The position numbers and the translations under genes were made by a program. The notes beneath the pieces are model-generated. The model saw nothing but the letters and a program-made list of their open reading frames with translations, made no database searches and had not been told where the DNA came from. A stretch of DNA of 64,000 bases from JASHPR01 sp963842355 (GTDB lineage Bacteria; Actinomycetota; Actinomycetes; Streptosporangiales; Streptosporangiaceae): assembly GCA_963842355.1 (NCBI GenBank), contig CAWJGC010000007.1:496001-560000 (forward strand), written 5' to 3'. Positions 24,919-34,289 of the stretch are shown here, one piece after another. Numbering within the stretch: the stretch's first letter is position 1; each line of letters starts with the position of its first letter.

Positions 24919-25342
24919 GACCGAACCCTAGACGTTCTGGCGCCTGGGTGTCCGCCGAACGGACGCATCGGCGGCGGGCGCGGCGCTTCGGCCCAGCAGT
25001 TCGCATATAACGTCGGACGTGAAATTCCTAATGTGGATAACTTCCGGCCATTGTGGACGGTCTTCGGGGGCCAAACTTTTTCCTGCGCACAACCGGTGGA
25101 AGACATAATCCCAGGCAGGAAAGCCGTTCCCGCGCCGCGCCGTGCCATATCCACAGCGCTATCCCCATGCTGCGCACAGCGACGGCGGCGTGTCTGCACA
25201 GGCTATCCACAGGCCTGTGCACAGCAGCGCTGGACGCCCGCGGGCGCTGGGGCAAGACTGTCGGAGCCATCCGATAGAACGGATCCGATCCCGCGCGGGC
25301 CGCCGCGGGAATGCGCGCCGCAATGGGGGAGGTGGGCACCGG
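24919..25342. promoter_or_regulatory. dnaB upstream region with DnaA-box-like cluster
   Basis: 424 nt without a gene and noticeably richer in A+T than the flanks. It holds TGTGGATAA (25032-25040, the perfect complement of TTATCCACA), TGTGGACGG (25052-25060), ATATCCACA (25147-25155) and CTATCCACA (25203-25211): two boxes in each orientation, with AT-rich CCAAACTTTTTCC between the pairs. It probably contains the dnaB promoter and a DnaA-responsive site. Confidence 0.55.
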
Positions 25343-27736
25343 ATGAGCGTCACCGAGATCGTGCCCCGTGGCGAGGAGTTCGAGCGGACACCGCCGCACG
25401 ACCTCGCTGCGGAGCAGTGCGTCCTGGGCGGCATGCTCATGTCCAAGGATGCGATCTCCGACGTACTCGAGGTGATCCGGCCCGCCGATCACTACCGGCC
25501 CGCTCACCAGCTTGTCCACGAGGTAATCCTCGACCTGTACGGCCGGGGTGAGCCGGCCGACCCCGTCACCGTCGCCAACGAGCTGACCAAGCGGGGCGAG
25601 ATCGCGCGGATAGGCGGGGCGCCCTACCTGCACACGCTGATCGCCTGCGTCCCGACCGCCGCGAACGCCGGCTACTACGCCCGCATCGTGCGCGAGCGGG
25701 CGATCCTGCGCCGCCTGGTCGAGGTCGGCACCCGCATCGTCCAGCTCGGCTACTCCGGTGACGGTGACGCGGACGAGATCGTCGACCGGGCCGAAGCCGA
25801 GGTGTACGGCGTTACCGACCGCCGGGTGAGCGAGGACTACCGGTCGCTTTCGGAGATCATGCCCGGCGCGCTCAACGAGATCGAGGCCATCGGCAGCCGT
25901 GGCGGCGGGCTGACCGGGGTGCCCACCGGCTTCGCCGATCTCGACGCGCTGACCAACGGCCTGCACCCAGGCCAGATGATCGTCATCGCTGCTAGACCCG
26001 CACTAGGCAAGGCACTTGCGCTGAGCACGCCGCTTCCCACGCCATCCGGCTGGACGACGATGGGCGAAGTGGCGGTGGGTGATCAGCTGATGGGCGCGGA
26101 CGGGATGCCGGTGAACGTCGTCGCCGCTACCGAGGTGATGCATGAGCGCCCGTGTTACGAGGTGGAGTTCGATGACGGGACGGTGATCATCGCCGACGCT
26201 GAGCACTTGTGGCGGACGAATACGCGGGCAGCCGAACGCCAGCAAGCAGACGATCGCACAGGCTGGTACGGGGCACAAGAATCCAGGCGTCGGCTCCGGC
26301 GGGCGTGCGAGGTTGCCCTTCAGCAACCAGATGGCCCGGGAACCGCAACTGCCGTGGATAACCCCATCGTGACAACTGAGCAAATTGCGGCGACGTTGAG
26401 AGTCGGGCCGGATGGCCGGCTCAACCACTCTGTAACCACGGCGCTTCCGCTGCAACTGCCCGCTGCTGACCTGCCGTTGCCCCCGTACGTGCTTGGCGTG
26501 TGGCTGGGCGACGCCGACCTGACATCGGACCACGGGATCTGCCGGGCATGTATCGCCGAGTCTGGTTCGGTACAGGCCATTCTCCCGGCCCCTGGCGTCC
26601 TGGGGGACAAGCACATCCCGGCCATGTACCTGCGAGCCTCAGAGCCGCAGCGCCGCGCGCTCCTGGCCGGCCTGCTAGATGCCGGCGGCACCCCGACCCG
26701 GTCCGGGTCGGTGCAGTTCACCGTTACGTCACGACGCCTGGCGCAGAACTTCCGGGAACTGGTAACCAGCCTCGGTTACCGCTGCGGCTGGCACGAGCAG
26801 CCGGTACGGGGCCGTAGCGCGCGGACCTCAATCGCGTACACCGTTACTTTCACGACTGGCGATGACGTGTTCCGGCGGTCACGCAAGCTAGCCATTCATC
26901 AGGAATGCCGGCCCGAACGCTCCGGGCCGGAAACGAGGCGACGGTACATCCGGGCCGTTCGGCCCGTGCCAAGTCGGCCGGTGCGCTGCATCCAGGTTGA
27001 TAGTCCAGATCGCCTGTACCTGGCGAGCCGGTCCATGATCCCTACCCACAACTCCACCCTGGCCCTCGACCTGGCCCGGGCGGCCTCGATCAAGGCGGGG
27101 CTCACCTCGGTGATCTTCAGCCTGGAGATGACCCGCAACGAGATCACCATGCGGCTGCTGTCCGCGGAGGCGCGCGTCTCGCTGCACTCGATGCGTACCG
27201 GCCAGATGGGCGAGGACGACTGGACCCGGCTCGCGCGGCGGATGAGCGAGGTGGTCGACGCGCCGATGTTCATCGACGACTCGCCGAACATGTCGATGAT
27301 GGAGATTCGCGCGAAGTGCCGTCGCCTCAAGCAGCGGCACGACCTCCGTCTGGTGATCATCGACTATCTCCAGCTGATGAGCTCTCCCAAGCGAGCGGAG
27401 AACCGCCAGCAGGAGGTCTCGGAGATGTCCCGCTCGCTCAAGCTGCTGGCCAAGGAACTCGACGTCCCCGTCGTGGCCCTGGCCCAGCTGAACCGCGGCC
27501 CCGAGCAGCGCACGGACAAGCGCCCGCTTTTGGCTGACTTGAGAGAAAGCGGAAGTATCGAGCAGGATTCGGACGTTGTGATACTTTTGCACCGCGAAGA
27601 CGCGTACGAGCCCGAGTCACCGCGGGCCGGCGAGGCTGACTTCATCGTGGCCAAACACCGCAACGGCCCGACCGCCACGGTAACGGTCGCTTTCCAAGGC
27701 CACTACAGCCGATTCACCGACATGGCGAGAATATAG
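25343..27736 (+). CDS. dnaB: Replicative DNA helicase DnaB, intein-containing precursor
   Basis: The precursor is 797 residues: N-extein 223, intein 347, C-extein 227, giving a mature helicase of 450, normal for DnaB. The N-extein has the N-terminal collar domain (PPHDLAAEQCVLGGMLMS) and ends in ARPALGK; the C-extein resumes STLALDLARAAS, so the intein splits Walker A between Lys and Ser. Walker B (LRLVIIDYLQLMSS) and the arginine-finger region (DSDVVILLHREDAYE) are intact. DnaB unwinds the fork ahead of the polymerase. ATG 25343 follows GGGGGAGG. Without splicing the ATPase site would be broken. Confidence 0.96.
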   Translation: MSVTEIVPRGEEFERTPPHDLAAEQCVLGGMLMSKDAISDVLEVIRPADHYRPAHQLVHEVILDLYGRGEPADPVTVANELTKRGEIARIGGAPYLHTLIACVPTAANAGYYARIVRERAILRRLVEVGTRIVQLGYSGDGDADEIVDRAEAEVYGVTDRRVSEDYRSLSEIMPGALNEIEAIGSRGGGLTGVPTGFADLDALTNGLHPGQMIVIAARPALGKALALSTPLPTPSGWTTMGEVAVGDQLMGADGMPVNVVAATEVMHERPCYEVEFDDGTVIIADAEHLWRTNTRAAERQQADDRTGWYGAQESRRRLRRACEVALQQPDGPGTATAVDNPIVTTEQIAATLRVGPDGRLNHSVTTALPLQLPAADLPLPPYVLGVWLGDADLTSDHGICRACIAESGSVQAILPAPGVLGDKHIPAMYLRASEPQRRALLAGLLDAGGTPTRSGSVQFTVTSRRLAQNFRELVTSLGYRCGWHEQPVRGRSARTSIAYTVTFTTGDDVFRRSRKLAIHQECRPERSGPETRRRYIRAVRPVPSRPVRCIQVDSPDRLYLASRSMIPTHNSTLALDLARAASIKAGLTSVIFSLEMTRNEITMRLLSAEARVSLHSMRTGQMGEDDWTRLARRMSEVVDAPMFIDDSPNMSMMEIRAKCRRLKQRHDLRLVIIDYLQLMSSPKRAENRQQEVSEMSRSLKLLAKELDVPVVALAQLNRGPEQRTDKRPLLADLRESGSIEQDSDVVILLHREDAYEPESPRAGEADFIVAKHRNGPTATVTVAFQGHYSRFTDMARI
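26012..27052 (+). other. Class 3 intein in the DnaB Walker A motif
   Basis: 347 residues from Ala1 (ALALSTPLPTPSGWTTMGEV) to Asn347 (MIPTHN), followed by extein Ser+1. The first residue is not Cys or Ser, and the three residues that define class 3 inteins are all present: Trp67 two residues after the block B His (AEHLW), Cys326 in block F (VRCIQVD) and Thr345 in block G (PTHN). Two LAGLIDADG-like motifs remain (VLGVWLGDAD near 160, LLAGLLDAGG near 217) only about 58 residues apart, and the second has lost its acidic residue, so the homing endonuclease is probably dead. Confidence 0.9.
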
Positions 27737-28082
27737 ATTTCTCCTGTTGGAAGCCGATTTTGATGAGCATTCAGCCTCGTATTTGAGCACCACATGAGTG
27801 CTGAGGTGATCTCAGCGAAATAGGTTCGGGCAGGCGGGCTTTCTCGCGCCCGGCCAGGCACGTTAAGGCAGATACGGGACGGCTCGGGTTGCCCGGAGAT
27901 GTGTGGGGCGCTCCCCGCCCCCGATGCCGGAGCCCGGGCGGCTGGCTGGGTGCTGATGATCCGCCTGGCCTGGGACCATGGGCCGGGCCACGGTGCTGGC
28001 TCGGGTGCCTCCCTGGTGGGCAGCGCGGGGTCCTGGCGCCGGGATGCTCTGCCCCCGGCCGACGGCCCGAAGGAACTACTTT
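27737..28082. other. Gene-free interval after dnaB
   Basis: About 350 nt. The first 100 nt are comparatively AT-rich and contain small imperfect inverted repeats (GAGCAC ... GTGCTC-like near 27784-27800), possibly the dnaB terminator. The rest is GC-rich and shows no gene I would support. Confidence 0.4.
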
Positions 28083-28113
28083 CCAAGAGTATACCTGCCG
28101 AGTATTCTCTTGG
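28083..28113. promoter_or_regulatory. Long palindrome at the PadR start codon, probable operator
   Basis: Arms CCAAGAGTATAC and GTATTCTCTTGG around a 7-nt centre, with one mismatch in 12, ending 2 nt before the ATG of the PadR gene. No Shine-Dalgarno sequence fits in between, so the mRNA is either leaderless or has its ribosome site within the palindrome. A bound repressor would cover the transcription start. Confidence 0.7.
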
Positions 28114-28115
28114 TT

Positions 28116-28637
28116 ATGAGTGTTCCGCTGACGCTGCTCGGCCTGCTGGAGCGGGAACCGAGTCACGGCTATGACCTGAAACGGGATTACGACGCGTACT
28201 TCGGCCGGGGCAAGCCGCTGCGCTACAGCCAGGTCTACGCGACGTTGTCCCGGCTGGCGCGGGACGGCAAGGCGATCGCCGGCCCGGCCGAGCAGGGCGC
28301 CGGGCCGGAGCGCAGGCGCTACGCCATCACCGACGCTGGCATCGTGGATGTCGAGCGGTGGCTGGCCGAGCCGGCGCCGCCGGAGCCGGACCTGCAGAGC
28401 GAGCTGTTCGCCAAGGTGGTGCTCGCCTTGATGCTGGGCCAGGCCGGCCGCTACCTCGACCTGCAGCGTGCGGCGCACCTGCAGCGGATGCGCGAGCTCA
28501 CCGAACTGAAGCGGCATGGCGACCCCCTGGACGTGCTGCTTGCCGACCACGCCGTCTACCGCCTGGAGGCTGACTTGCGATGGATCGATCACACAGCGGC
28601 GCGGCTGGACCGGCTGGCGCGGGCGGTCCGGCGATGA
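28116..28637 (+). CDS. PadR-family transcriptional regulator of an ABC transporter operon
   Basis: 173 residues. MSVPLTLLGLLEREPSHGYD, then LRYSQVYATLSRLARDGKAI and the wing PERRRYAITDAGIVDVERWL, are a typical PadR winged helix; the C-terminal helices (QRAAHLQRMRELTELKRH) form the dimer arm. It overlaps the ABC ATPase gene by 4 nt (ATGA), so regulator and transporter are one operon. The palindrome immediately upstream is its likely target, as in LmrR-type efflux control. Confidence 0.92.
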   Translation: MSVPLTLLGLLEREPSHGYDLKRDYDAYFGRGKPLRYSQVYATLSRLARDGKAIAGPAEQGAGPERRRYAITDAGIVDVERWLAEPAPPEPDLQSELFAKVVLALMLGQAGRYLDLQRAAHLQRMRELTELKRHGDPLDVLLADHAVYRLEADLRWIDHTAARLDRLARAVRR

Positions 28638-29380
28638 GCGACGGCACCCCGGCTGCCGCCACGGGCCAGGCGGTCAGCCAGGCCGTGCCCGCCGGCCCGC
28701 CGGCGAAAATCATCGAAGCTCGGCGGCTGGTCAAGTCGTTCGGCCAGACGCCGGCGCTGCGCGGCGCCTCGCTGGGCGTGCGGCCGGGCGAGATCCTCGC
28801 GGTCATGGGGCCGAGCGGGTCGGGCAAGTCCACCCTGCTGCACTGCCTGGCCGGGATCCTGACTCCTGAGGAGGGCGAGGTCTGGTTCGGCGGGCAGCGC
28901 CTGGACACCCTGAGCGACGACCGGCGCAGCCAACTGCGCCGGGACCGGTTCGGGTTCGTGTTCCAGTCCGGCCAGCTGGTTCCCGAGCTGACCGTGGAGG
29001 AGAATGTCGCGCTGCCGCTTCTGCTCGCCGGTGCCCGCCGCGGCCCCGCCATGACGGAGGCCAGGAAGTGGTTCGCCACGCTCGGCCTGGACGGCCTGGA
29101 ACAGCGCAGGTCCGGAGAGCTGTCCGGCGGCCAGGCGCAGCGAGTCGCGCTGGCCCGCGGCTTGGTCGCCGGACCGAAAGTGCTGTTCGCCGACGAGCCG
29201 ACCGGATCGCTGGACTCAGTGTCGGGCGAGCTGGTGATGGACCTGCTCACCGCCGCCGCCCGCGATCAGGGCACCACGGTCGTCCTGGTCACCCACGAGG
29301 CACGCATCGCCGCCTACGCCGACCGGGAGGTCATCGTCCGGGACGGCCGGGTCGGCACGCTGACCGGGGCCGAGCCGTGA
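28634..29380 (+). CDS. ABC transporter ATP-binding protein (MacB/LolD type)
   Basis: 248 residues. Walker A GPSGSGKS near residue 61, the Q-loop VFQSGQLVPEL, the signature LSGGQAQRVALARGL, Walker B VLFADEPTGSLDS and the switch THEA are all intact. The sequence pattern is that of ATPases that pair with FtsX-like permeases. ATG overlaps the PadR stop, and its own stop overlaps the permease GTG, so all three are coupled. Confidence 0.95.
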   Translation: MSDGTPAAATGQAVSQAVPAGPPAKIIEARRLVKSFGQTPALRGASLGVRPGEILAVMGPSGSGKSTLLHCLAGILTPEEGEVWFGGQRLDTLSDDRRSQLRRDRFGFVFQSGQLVPELTVEENVALPLLLAGARRGPAMTEARKWFATLGLDGLEQRRSGELSGGQAQRVALARGLVAGPKVLFADEPTGSLDSVSGELVMDLLTAAARDQGTTVVLVTHEARIAAYADREVIVRDGRVGTLTGAEP

Positions 29381-31692
29381 TACCCCTCGGCCTGCGCCTG
29401 GTGATCAGCGGCGGCCGGGAGGCCGTCATCCGGCTGATCATCCTGGCCGCCGCGGTCGGCCTCGGCGTCGGGCTCTTGCTGGTCACCGTGTCCGGCGTCA
29501 ACGCGGTCAACGCACAGAACGACCGGTACGCATGGCTCCTGACCGGCAACCCCGGCGTGTCAGCCGGTCACCATGGCATGGCGACCGGTCACACGAGGCC
29601 CGCCACCCCGGCCGCTGGCTCGCTGTGGTGGCTGCTCCGCGACGACATGTTCGACGGGCAGGTCATCTACCGCGTCGACGTCGCCGCAGCCAGCCCGGGC
29701 GCGCCGGTCCCGCCCGGCATCCCGAAGCTGCCCGGTCCCGGCGAGTACTACGCCTCGCCGGCCCTCGCCGAGCTCATCCAGGACACGCCCAGGGATGAGC
29801 TCGGCAACCGCTATGCCGGCCGGCAGATCGGGACAATCGGCGCCGCCGCGCTGCCGTCCCCGGCCTCGCTGGTCATCATCGCCGGAGATGCCGCCGCGCA
29901 GCTTTCCCGCGCGCCCGGCGCCGTGCAGGCCTCGGCGATCTCGGCCACGCCGCCGAACGGCTGCACTGGCGACAGCTGCGTCCTCGGCCTGGGCATCAAC
30001 GCGAAGGCCATGGACCTGGTCCTGCCGGTAGTGGCGCTGGCGATGCTGTTCCCCGTGCTGATCTTCATCACCACCGCGACCCGGCTGTCGGCCGCCCGCC
30101 GTGAGCAGCGGTTCGCGGCGATGCGGCTGGTCGGCGCGACCCGGCGGCAGGTATCGCAGATCGCTGCCATCGAGTCCACGCTGGCCGCCGTCCTCGGCGT
30201 CGCAGCAGGTTTCGGCCTGTTCTTCGTGTTGCGGGTCCCGGTCGCGACGATCCCGTTCACCGGCGCGCCGTTCTTCCGCGGGGACCTGTCGGTCGGCCTG
30301 CCTGACATCCTGATCGTCGCCGTCGGCGTGCCCGCCGCCGCGGCGACCGTCGCCCGGTTGGTGTTGCGCCGGGTGCACCTGTCCCCGCTCGGGGTGACCC
30401 GGAGAGTAACACCGAAGCCGCCGCGGGCCTGGCGAGTTCTCCCGCTGCTGGCCGGGCTGGCCGAACTCGGCTTCTTCGTCGTGCACGGCGACCCGCAGAG
30501 CATCACCGGCCAGGTCCAGGCGTTCGTGCCCGGCTGCGCCCTGATCCTGGCGGGCCTGGTGCTCGCCGGCCCGTGGCTGACCATGACCGGCGCACGGTTC
30601 ATGGCCAGCCGCACCAGCCGCACCGCGACGCTGATCGCCGCCCGGCGGCTCGCCGACGACCCCCGCGCCGGGTTCCGCGCGGTCAGCGGCCTGGTCCTGG
30701 CCCTGTTCGTGACCACCGTGGCGGTCGTCACCATCACCACCCAGGACGCCAAGGGAAGCATCCAGACTGGCGGCCCGGCGGCAAGCAACGTCGTGCTCGC
30801 GGTGGACCAGGGTGTCTTCTCCCGCGCAGCGCTATCGGAGATACGGCCGCCGCTGGGTCCCGCCCCCTCGGCCACGCTCCTGGCGCGGCTGCGCGGGATC
30901 AGCGGCGTCGACGCCGTGGTCGTGCTCTACGCGGACCCGGGCCTCACCGTCCCCGGGAGGGCAACCGGTCCTCGCGGCGTCCAGACGCGAGATCAGGCCG
31001 GCCTTGTCTCATGCGCCCAGCTCGCCACCGTTCCCGCCCTCGGCCGCTGTCCAGCCGGCGCGACGGCAGCGGCCATCGACACCAACCTGGGGGACATGAA
31101 CTTGACGCAGACCAGCTGGGCGGCGGTGCCCGTGTCCGCCCAGCACCTACACAGCCTCGGCGCACTCGGCGTCTTCGTGGCCACGGACGGATCGGTGCAG
31201 GCGGTCGAGCGGGCCCGCACGGCGCTGGCCTCCGCCTACCCCTACGCCAGCGGGATCGCCACCTTCGGCGAGGCCAGCACGCAGGCAAACTGGCGCGACG
31301 TCATGTACCAGCAGCTCGCCGACGTCGTGATCCTGATCAGCCTGCCGATCGCCGGCTGCACGCTCGCCGCGAGCATCGCCGCCGGGCTGGCCGACCGCAA
31401 GCGCCCGTTCAGCCTGCTGCGGCTCACCGGCGCCCGGCTCGTCACGCTGCGCCGTGTGGTCGCGCTGGAAAGCGCCGTCCCGCTCCTGGCGGTCGCTGCC
31501 GTCGCGATCGGCACCGGGTACGGCGCCTCCGCGATGTTCGCGTCCGTGCAGCTACAGCAGCCACTGGTGGCGCCGGACGCCGCCTACTACCTCGTCACCG
31601 CGGCCGGGATCGTGATGTCCCTCGGCATTGTCGCCGCCACCTTCCCGCTCCTGACACGTATCACGGGACCCGAGGTTGCCAGAAATGAATAA
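29377..31692 (+). CDS. FtsX-like ABC transporter permease
   Basis: 771 residues. One N-terminal helix (VIRLIILAAAVGLGVGLLLV), a large outer domain, three helices with the FtsX core motif ATRLSAARREQRFAAMRLVGATRRQVSQIA, a second outer domain, and a C-terminal set with LADRKRPFSLLRLTGARLVTLRRVVALESAVPLL. This duplicated layout fits mechanotransmission-type exporters rather than importers. GTG start overlaps the ATPase stop (GTGA). Substrate unknown; PadR control suggests drug, lipid or peptide stress. Confidence 0.9.
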   Translation: MIPLGLRLVISGGREAVIRLIILAAAVGLGVGLLLVTVSGVNAVNAQNDRYAWLLTGNPGVSAGHHGMATGHTRPATPAAGSLWWLLRDDMFDGQVIYRVDVAAASPGAPVPPGIPKLPGPGEYYASPALAELIQDTPRDELGNRYAGRQIGTIGAAALPSPASLVIIAGDAAAQLSRAPGAVQASAISATPPNGCTGDSCVLGLGINAKAMDLVLPVVALAMLFPVLIFITTATRLSAARREQRFAAMRLVGATRRQVSQIAAIESTLAAVLGVAAGFGLFFVLRVPVATIPFTGAPFFRGDLSVGLPDILIVAVGVPAAAATVARLVLRRVHLSPLGVTRRVTPKPPRAWRVLPLLAGLAELGFFVVHGDPQSITGQVQAFVPGCALILAGLVLAGPWLTMTGARFMASRTSRTATLIAARRLADDPRAGFRAVSGLVLALFVTTVAVVTITTQDAKGSIQTGGPAASNVVLAVDQGVFSRAALSEIRPPLGPAPSATLLARLRGISGVDAVVVLYADPGLTVPGRATGPRGVQTRDQAGLVSCAQLATVPALGRCPAGATAAAIDTNLGDMNLTQTSWAAVPVSAQHLHSLGALGVFVATDGSVQAVERARTALASAYPYASGIATFGEASTQANWRDVMYQQLADVVILISLPIAGCTLAASIAAGLADRKRPFSLLRLTGARLVTLRRVVALESAVPLLAVAAVAIGTGYGASAMFASVQLQQPLVAPDAAYYLVTAAGIVMSLGIVAATFPLLTRITGPEVARNE

Positions 31693-31909
31693 TCCCTGAG
31701 GCCGCTGGCTGCAGGCCGGCCCCGGAGAGTCGCCCCCGGCACCGGATCCTGATGGCCTGTCCGGGCTGTCATTGCGCCGCGAACCAGCGCCGCCTGATCC
31801 GGCTGGCCGAATGGTGAGGGCTCCCGATGGTGAGGGCTAGTGAGCACCCCGCCGTACAGCTTGCTATGCGCGGCGAGCCTGGACGTGCCGTAGACTATCC
31901 GGGCATCTA

Positions 31910-31982
31910 GCGCTCGTAGCTCAACGGATAGAGCATCTGACTACGGATCAGAAGGTTGGGGGTTCGAGTCCCTCCGAGCGCG
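31910..31982 (+). tRNA. tRNA-Arg (ACG)
   Basis: Complete cloverleaf: acceptor GCGCTCG pairs with CGAGCGC, D-arm GCTC-AACGGATA-GAGC, anticodon stem TCTGA/TCAGA with loop CTACGGA (anticodon ACG), T-arm with GGTTCGAGTCC, discriminator G. The 3' CCA is not encoded. A promoter-like TAGACT lies 17 nt upstream. Two integrase remnants begin 75 nt beyond its 3' end, the usual position for element integration into a tRNA gene. Confidence 0.96.
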
Positions 31983-32057
31983 CCCAGGTCAGCGGTCCTT
32001 TGGAACCATGGCCGAATCCGTTGTAGATCTTCGTGCAGCAGCAAAGTGCAGCAGTAC

Positions 32058-32762
32058 CTAGCTGTCAAACTGCTCTCCCAGCCGGCGGAGCGCTTCGCGG
32101 GCGGCCTGGTCGGGAACCTCGGTGTAGATCTCCATGGTGACCGCGATCTTGCTGTGGCGGAGTATCCGCATCGCTACCCGAGGGTGTACGTCGAGAGCGG
32201 CCAGCAGCGATGCGCAGGTACGGCGCATTCCGTGCGGCGTGATGTAGCGGACCTCGGCAGCAGAGCATCGTGAGGCGAAGTGCCGGGTGAAGTTGCGAGG
32301 TTCGTAGGGCCTGCCCTTACGTGTGGTGATCACCAAGCCGGTGTCTTGCCAGGCCTGCCCGGCATCGTGCTGCCAGTTTGCCTGCCGTTCGGCCTGGAGC
32401 TTGAATGCGGCCACGCAGATCGCGGGCAGCGGGAGCGGGGCGTCAGATCCGGGTGTCTTGGTTTCCCGGTGGTGGAGCTGGTTGCCGACGCGCTGGAGCT
32501 GCCAGCTCACATCGACCTCGGCGGCGTCGAGGTGGACATTTGCCCATGGCAGTCCGAGGACTTCGCCCAGGCGTAGGCCGAGTACCAGCATCAGCACGTA
32601 CCCGGCGTACAGCGGGTCGTTGTCCGCGCGTGCTGACTCCAGGAACTGGCATGCCTCCGCGACTGACCATGCTCTGGCCTTCCGGACGCGGGCCGCCGGA
32701 AGCCGGACCATGGTGGCGACGTTCCGGCTGATCAGTTCGTCTTCGTTGATCGCATGAGTCAA
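32058..32762 (-). pseudogene. Tyrosine integrase, C-terminal half (remnant 1)
   Basis: 234 residues of a site-specific tyrosine recombinase. The catalytic set is complete: Arg in LVLGLRLGEVLGL, His-x-x-Arg in TPHGMRRTCASLL, His in RILRHSKIAVT, Tyr in MEIYTEV. The N-terminal SAM-like arm-binding domain is missing: the frame upstream fuses within a few codons to the tail of a second integrase. It points at tRNA-Arg, the expected arrangement for an integrase at its attachment site, but without its N-terminus it is probably inactive. Confidence 0.8.
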
Positions 32763-32769
32763 AGCGGCG

Positions 32770-34225
32770 CTGGCCGGTGCCCGCTATCGTGCGGGCGAAT
32801 ATGTCGGCCGCCTCGGTGAGCTGGTCGCTGATCACATGGGCGTAAACGCGTAGCGTGATGGAGGGATCGGCGTGGCCGAGCCGGGCGGCGACGACATGGA
32901 CCGGGACGCCTGCGAGCAACCTGGTAGAGAGCAATGTTCCAACCCTGCGAATAGGCCGGCTCGGCGAACGGTCGTGGCACCTGCCCTCGTCGCTGCGCTT
33001 TTTGGTTGTGCCTGCTGCATCATGCTGGTATCTGCTGCAACCGAACTGGCTGCAACATCGTCCGGCCTGATGCAAGCCGATGATGACATCCCAGTTCACC
33101 CATGGTGCGCGAGCCATCGTTGCTCCGGGCTCGCTCCAGGCCCGTGTGCTGCGCCGCAGGTAGCGGGCTTTCACTGGACCCGGGGAATGTTGCGTCAGAT
33201 GCAACTCTGCTCATTAGCAAGGTCGTGGCGTGGACGTGGCGTAGATCGTGCAGCCGGGCATGGGGGAGCGGATCGCTTGGCTGCTCGCTGTCTTCTGGAT
33301 CGTTGTGCGCGTTGATCAGGACGGTCAGGAGCGATGACACCGTGTCGGGGTGGATCGGCTCGCCCCAGGCGGTGGCGAACACGTAATCGTCGATGCCGCG
33401 CCAGTCGGGGCCAACTCTGAGCCGATCCTCGGCCTGGCGCTTGCGATGATCCCTGAGTATCTGCACCGTCTCAGCGTCGATGCTGACGGTCCGGGACCGG
33501 CCGCTCTTGGTCGTTCCCTCGATGCGCTGCCCTGCGATGACGGCGGCCGAGCCGGTGATGCGGACCTCCCCGGCGTCTAGGTCGATGTCGCGCCAGCGGA
33601 GGTTGAGTAGCTCGCCGCGACGAGCGCCCGTGTACGCGGCGAGGCGGTAGAAGGCGAACAGCCGGTGCTGCCTGGCTGTGTCGAGGAACGCCCGTAGCTG
33701 GCCGGGCGTCCACACCTGCCCTGGCTCGGACGGAGCTTTGCGTGGCCGTTTGGCGCGTTCGACCGGGTTGGACGGCAGGATCTGGTCAACGGCGACCGCG
33801 TCACGCAGCGCCTTCCGGAGCACGGCGTGGACGTATTCGATGGTGCGCGGGGACAGGCCCGCGGCGTTCCGGCCGCCGCTGGTGGCCAGGTCGCGGTAGA
33901 GCTTGGTGATGCGGGCCGGGCTTAGGGCCTGGAGTCGCAGGCTGCCGATGTGCGGCCGGATGTGCCGGCAGCAGGACGGGTTGCAGACATCCGCCGACGT
34001 GCCGAACGGAGTCTGCGGGGGTGGGGGAGATGGGCAAAGGCGGTACTCCTCTCGTCGTGCCCTTGCGGGCGGATGGACGAGCGGAGGCAAGCCGCAGCCA
34101 GGCGTGTAAGTATCGGTTCTGCTGATCAGCGGTGCTCTGCCGCATATGGCCTGGCCAGGTTGCCTGCCGCTCAGGCTCATTCGTGTGTGGCTTGTGGCAC
34201 CGTGACCAGGCGCACCCGGTGACAT
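32770..34225 (-). pseudogene. Tyrosine integrase, disrupted (remnant 2)
   Basis: Middle portion 33210-33990 reads LQALSPARITKLYRDLATSG, YTGARRGELLNLRWRDID and LHDLRHVHATTLL, with catalytic Arg and HxxR. Immediately after that the frame is lost in about 275 nt of unrelated sequence; the C-terminus resumes in another frame at about 32930 (LLAGVPVHVVAARLGHADPS then LRVYAHVISDQLTEAADIF). The N-terminus beyond about 33990 is also unlike integrases. The two halves together would make one integrase. Insertion or recombination with remnant 1 has destroyed it. Confidence 0.75.
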
Positions 34226-34289
34226 ACCGGCCTGGCGTCCGCACGGTCATCCCACGAGACGGGGAGGTTTCTCGTGACCTCGACTAGAT

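Noticed and set aside
25032..25211. Chromosomal oriC
   Set aside because: DnaA-like boxes are few, and dnaA/dnaN are not adjacent; treated as a possible dnaB control region only.
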